From positions 1,980,600,883 through 1,980,664,882 of the forward strand of contig OY728122.1 of the NCBI GenBank assembly GCA_963277665.1: 64,000 nt of DNA. Reading direction: 5' to 3'. Under the pieces are notes generated by a model. The model was not told the origin of the DNA. It did not search any database and was given only the letters and a program-made list of their open reading frames with translations. The translations under genes were made by a program, and so were the position numbers. Shown one piece after another: positions 60,237 to 64,000 of this stretch (positions are counted from its first letter, which is position 1; each line of letters opens with the position of its first letter). Source of the DNA: Viscum album (lineage: Eukaryota > Streptophyta > Magnoliopsida > Santalales > Viscaceae).

Positions 60237-61040
60237 CAGTATCAATACTTTATTCATCCTGATTCGAAGAAATATGAAGAACAGATGAAGAATGAGATAT
60301 TAGGGAATATTAAAAAATAAAATCAAATAGCGCATTCATTGTTCTGAGGAATCCATAACAGTTCAAAAGGAATAGAGGGCTTACCATCGCAGATTTGATG
60401 AGATGGTCAGCGATCAAAATGGAAGTTGAACAGAGAGTATGTATCAATACCGACCTTAGGTGTCAAAGGAATACTCCACAGAAGGGGGTTGTTTATAGAA
60501 TAAGAACTCCCAAATTGTTTTACAAAAATAAATTAGGTTTTAAAATAATATTTTAAAAAACCAACACAATAGGGTCACACGGTTAACTTGCATGGTTTAC
60601 AAAACCATGTTGTGACCCTGTGAGGCCAACTGCCACAAAAATGGAACATTGCACGGTTACCCCGCATGATCTGACTAACAGTGAAAAATCATCTGTTAAA
60701 AACCAAAAACTTTTTCAGACTTTTGAATGTCCATGTGGTCTCTACCGTACAGTTTCTCAAACTGTGTGGAAGATACTACCTCCCATTGAATGGTTAGACT
60801 AACTATGTGTAAGCCTTGTTTGAACCATGCACTAGGGCATTTTCAACATAAAACATGGTTCCAGTCTCCAAATGATCCCTAAACACCACCAAAACACCTG
60901 TGATCACCAGTGGTACATTTGTAAGGCCATGATAAAGAATTAAAACACAAACAAATTGATATGTATCTCATATGAAAACCCAGGTTCTTAAAATATTCCC
61001 ACATTATATCAATTCTTTCAAGATTTTCTCGTTGAATGGT
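60237..61040. other. Region between G3 and G4 pol
   Basis: About 800 bp without coding motifs. By position it should be the 3' untranslated end and/or the LTR of G4, interrupted by the G3 insertion. It holds a strong stem-loop (60,571-60,619) and an 11-base T run at 61,046-61,056 just beyond. Confidence 0.45.
60571..60619. repeat. Nested inverted repeat (stem-loop)
   Basis: The outer arms agggtcaca (60,571-60,579) and tgtgaccct (60,611-60,619) pair perfectly. The inner arms catggttt (60,591-60,598) and aaaccatg (60,602-60,609) also pair perfectly around a 3-base loop. One side has an 11-base bulge. Confidence 0.8.
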
Positions 61041-61429
61041 GGTCATTTTTTTTTTTGAGAATATCTCTTTTCACTGAGCACGTACTTAGGCCTCCTACTC
61101 CGAAGTATCATTTTGTAAATGGTCATCCAGCTATAACACCCAAACAAGAGGAAAATACTTGCTTTAGAAAACCTCTCTGCTCTATTCAATGATATGAATT
61201 GGATACTCCATGAAGGACATGTCATCATAAAGCTCATCCACCTTAGGATGAAAAACAGGATACATTTTTGAGTGATAGTGTCATAACGATGATTGATGGA
61301 AGATGTCATGCATATCTAGGTACCATGGAGATAACTGTAACAGATAGGGAACCAACCAAACTCCCTCAAGAATATTGAACATCCCAACATATCATGGTGA
61401 AATCGTACCCTATCACATGACCATCCTAT

Positions 61430-62270
61430 GTCCCATCCTCAATAAAACATGCTAGAAAACCCAATCCCCAACCTCAAACTCTGGATGTCATCTTTGGGGA
61501 TCGACTTAAGACTTCTGACAAGACCATGTTGTAGCCATCCACTTCTGTATCAATTAGACGTGCTCAAAAGTCTTCTGCACGAGACGTGGTCCTAGTAAAG
61601 TTTCCTCTCTAGCCTTAACCAGCACAAGGGCAAATGACATGGGCTACCGTATAATTCCTCATAAGGTTCCATTTGTATATTGTCCTATTATTATAGGTGA
61701 ACTCAAACAGGGGAATATACCTCTCCCAAGAGGCCCAAAAATATATGATGCATGATCATAACATATCCCCTAGACCTGTATCATACCCTCTTACTAGCTA
61801 TCAGTATAAGGGTGGTATGTTGTGATCAAAATCACCTGTGTACCTAGTGCCTTTAGAAAACACTTCTTGAAACAAAAAGTAAAGGAGACATCCATATTTG
61901 AAACTAATTTTTTTGGTACCACATGTAGTCGTACTACCACTTGGATATAAAACCTTCTATGATCATCAACACAAAACAACTCCTCGATCAAAAAAATGAT
62001 AGAGTCCTTCATCAGCCTATCAACAACAACCCACACAAAATCATTACCTCATGGAAAACTCAAAAAACTAGTTACAAAATCCATTGCGACATCATCTGAT
62101 TTCCACTCTAGGATTGGTAATAGCTATAACTTCCTAGTTGGATATAGAAGATCTTCCTACACCTAATGATTGGCAGAACAACTTGTAACAAAACCAACTG
62201 CTTCTTGCTTCATACTCAGCCACCAATACTGGCGATGTAAGTTATGGTACATCTTGGTGACTCTGGGATT
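61430..62270 (-). pseudogene. G4 integrase, degenerate
   Basis: Read on the minus strand from 62,270: TKMYHNLHRQYWWLSMKQEA (zinc-domain end, with the C..C pair reduced to C-S-A-N), PILEWKSDDVAMDFVTSF near 62,090 (first Asp kept) and an open core 62,036-61,794 (WVVVDRLMKDSIIFL, YIQVVVRLHVVPKK, ALGTQVILITTYHPYTDS). The second catalytic Asp of SDRD is Asn (LVSNMDVSFTF, codon about 61,896-61,898). The C-terminal domain near 61,500-61,430 reads EFEVGDWVF. The lineage differs from G1-G3. Confidence 0.86.
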
Positions 62271-62659
62271 CACTGCCCAAAAAAAAGAATGAAACTCATG
62301 AATTATCTCCTCATGTATATACATTGGAACACAAAAACATCCATGGATACATATGATTTCATTATTTTTTGCAGTCCAACCAGGTGGAGGGTCCTAACCT
62401 GCCACACAATCCTCTAGAACTTGTCCTTCAAAATCTAACAGGTACATTTTCCTAAATTTTTCCTATAGAGTAGAGGTAACAACTAAGAATGATATAAAAG
62501 TGTTTCTACATATATCATGCACCTCTAGATGCATATTAGAGAAAAACATCATAATCTTCCACTCACTTATGTATTATTGTACTACTTGTATCCTGAGTCA
62601 TCCTACTCAGTTCATCATCCACTGCATTTTCCCATACCAAATGTGTAAGCATGCTCAAA

Positions 62660-64000
62660 ATCAAAAGATTGTAGGTACTCCAACTACATTCATAGTGTTA
62701 GTTTTAGATCACATTTTGTCAATATATACTTGAGGCCTTTATGGTCTCTGTACACCCTAAAATGTTCTCTGATGAAATAATACCTCCAACAACGCAACAT
62801 GTGAACAACTGATGTTATCTTGAGATCATTTATAGGGAAATTCCTCTCGTGAGGCATCAGCATCCAAGACCCATATAACACAACTAGATATCCATAAATT
62901 AGCATGGCTCCTTAAATAATACCTAAAGCGTCATGGTAGACCGTGTAACTCAGGCCCTACTCTGATAATATTAGGATTGGTGATGACGTCAACCTTCTTT
63001 TCTGCTCCTGAAGGGTAATCATTTTAGGACACTAACCACACCAAACATCATGCCCATTTTAGTCAATCCCATCAATGGAACTACTAAGCATGATAAATCT
63101 TGTATAAAATGTCTATAGTAACCAGCTAGCCCCATGAAACGACATATGTCAAAAACATTCATGGTTTGTTCCTAGGAAACTACTGTTCTTACCTTTTTAG
63201 GTAAACTGACACTCCATTCATTGAGATGATGTGACCTTAGAAGCGAATCTGATCCATCCGAAAGTGTCAATTTGTGAGAATGTCATATAAATGATTATAT
63301 CTCAATGTATTCAAAAAAATCTCAATATGGTTGGCATAGTCATTTCGATTGTGAGAATAACCCAAGATAACGTCCACAAAAACCACCAGAAATGATTCCT
63401 AGTATGCATGGAACAATTAGTCCATCAGTTCCATGAAATATACTAGCACATTTGTGAGACCAGATAGCCTAAAAAGATACTCGTATAATCCATACCTACT
63501 CCGAAAGGCGGTACAAGGTATGTATTCTTGTAGAACATGCAATTGATGATATCTGATCCTCAAGTCGAACTTCAAAAACATTGTATCTCCTCAAATATAA
63601 TCACACATATCATATATCAATGGAAAGGGATATCGGGTTTTAACCATCATCTAGATCAGTTTCTGATAGTCCCTATATATCCTAATAGATCCATCCGCCT
63701 TTTTCATAAAAAATGACTATTGAATCCCATGGAGAAGTACTCAGTTTGAAGAACCCTTTTGCCTTAAAATCTTCTAGATGCCTCTAGAGATTCTTCAACT
63801 CCATCGTAGAAATCCAGTAAGGAGGAATGGATTCTGGTGCAACTCCTAGAACTGTCTCGATGGAAAACTCCACCTCTTTATGTGGAGGTAAACTAGACAA
63901 GTCATTGAGAAATATATCCATGAATCACTCAACCACTATAGGGAAGTCCTCCTCACTCAATCCCTAATCATCCACAAAAAAACTAGAAATATTAGCTATT
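62660..64000 (-). pseudogene. G4 reverse transcriptase and RNase H, runs off the window
   Basis: RNase H at 62,905-62,690 (minus) reads HERNFPINDLKITSVVHMLR, CWRYYF, REHFRVYRDHKGLKYI, a clear match to the HERNYPTHDLEL...VYSDHKSLKYI family text. The first catalytic strand is degraded. RT follows toward higher coordinates: the connection FMGLAGYY (near 63,140) and the catalytic box FVDV at 63,369-63,380 (FLVVFVDVILGYSHNRND), where the second Asp of FIDD has become Val. Then comes the palm (63,400-63,720), with broken KDG and DYR text. The protease and gag must lie beyond 64,000. Confidence 0.87.

Noticed and set aside
60620..60802. 60-codon open frame near the stem-loop
   Set aside because: Short, unsupported and within what is probably G4 LTR or untranslated sequence.

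Overview
The window is plant nuclear DNA made almost entirely of decayed retrotransposons; I found no intact host gene, RNA gene or CRISPR array. The identifications rest on plant-type element families: a LINE with a terminal RNase H domain, and chromodomain-bearing Ty3/gypsy elements with very long LTRs, tRNA-iMet-type primer sites and gag-pol internal regions (Tekay/Del-like chromoviruses). Nested insertions, very AT-rich spacer and many stop codons that look like C-to-T or G-to-A changes suggest silent, methylated heterochromatin of a large angiosperm genome. The species cannot be told from the sequence.

Layout. 1-1,268: GC-rich flank with an 18-bp minisatellite and a 56-bp tandem repeat. 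1,270-5,177 (+): 5'-truncated LINE (endonuclease, reverse transcriptase, zinc domain, RNase H). 5,178-8,340 (-): remnants of one or two older gypsy elements. 8,340-11,907: AT-rich spacer ending in a 15-bp minisatellite. 11,908-22,338 (+): complete chromovirus G1 with 2.8-kb LTRs. 22,339-23,683: AT-rich spacer. 23,684-43,517 (-): tandem array of three LTRs (A, B, C) and two full internal regions (G2, G2'), flanked by a near-matching 5-bp duplication. 43,518-49,533: AT-rich block without recognisable genes. 49,534-60,236 (-): complete chromovirus G3 (LTRs D and E) with a 5-bp target duplication. 60,237-64,000 (-): 3' part of a further gypsy element, G4, running off the window.

The four chromovirus internal regions are 4,844, 4,849, 4,848 and 4,838 bp although all carry many stops. 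They have therefore decayed mostly by point substitution. Each copy has its own set of lost catalytic or zinc-binding residues, so no copy here could move on its own. The LTRs differ mainly by gain or loss of minisatellites, which separates G1, the G2 array and G3 into subfamilies. The most notable structure is the LTR-internal-LTR-internal-LTR array, best explained by unequal recombination between LTRs of one insertion. I found no undescribed functional system.
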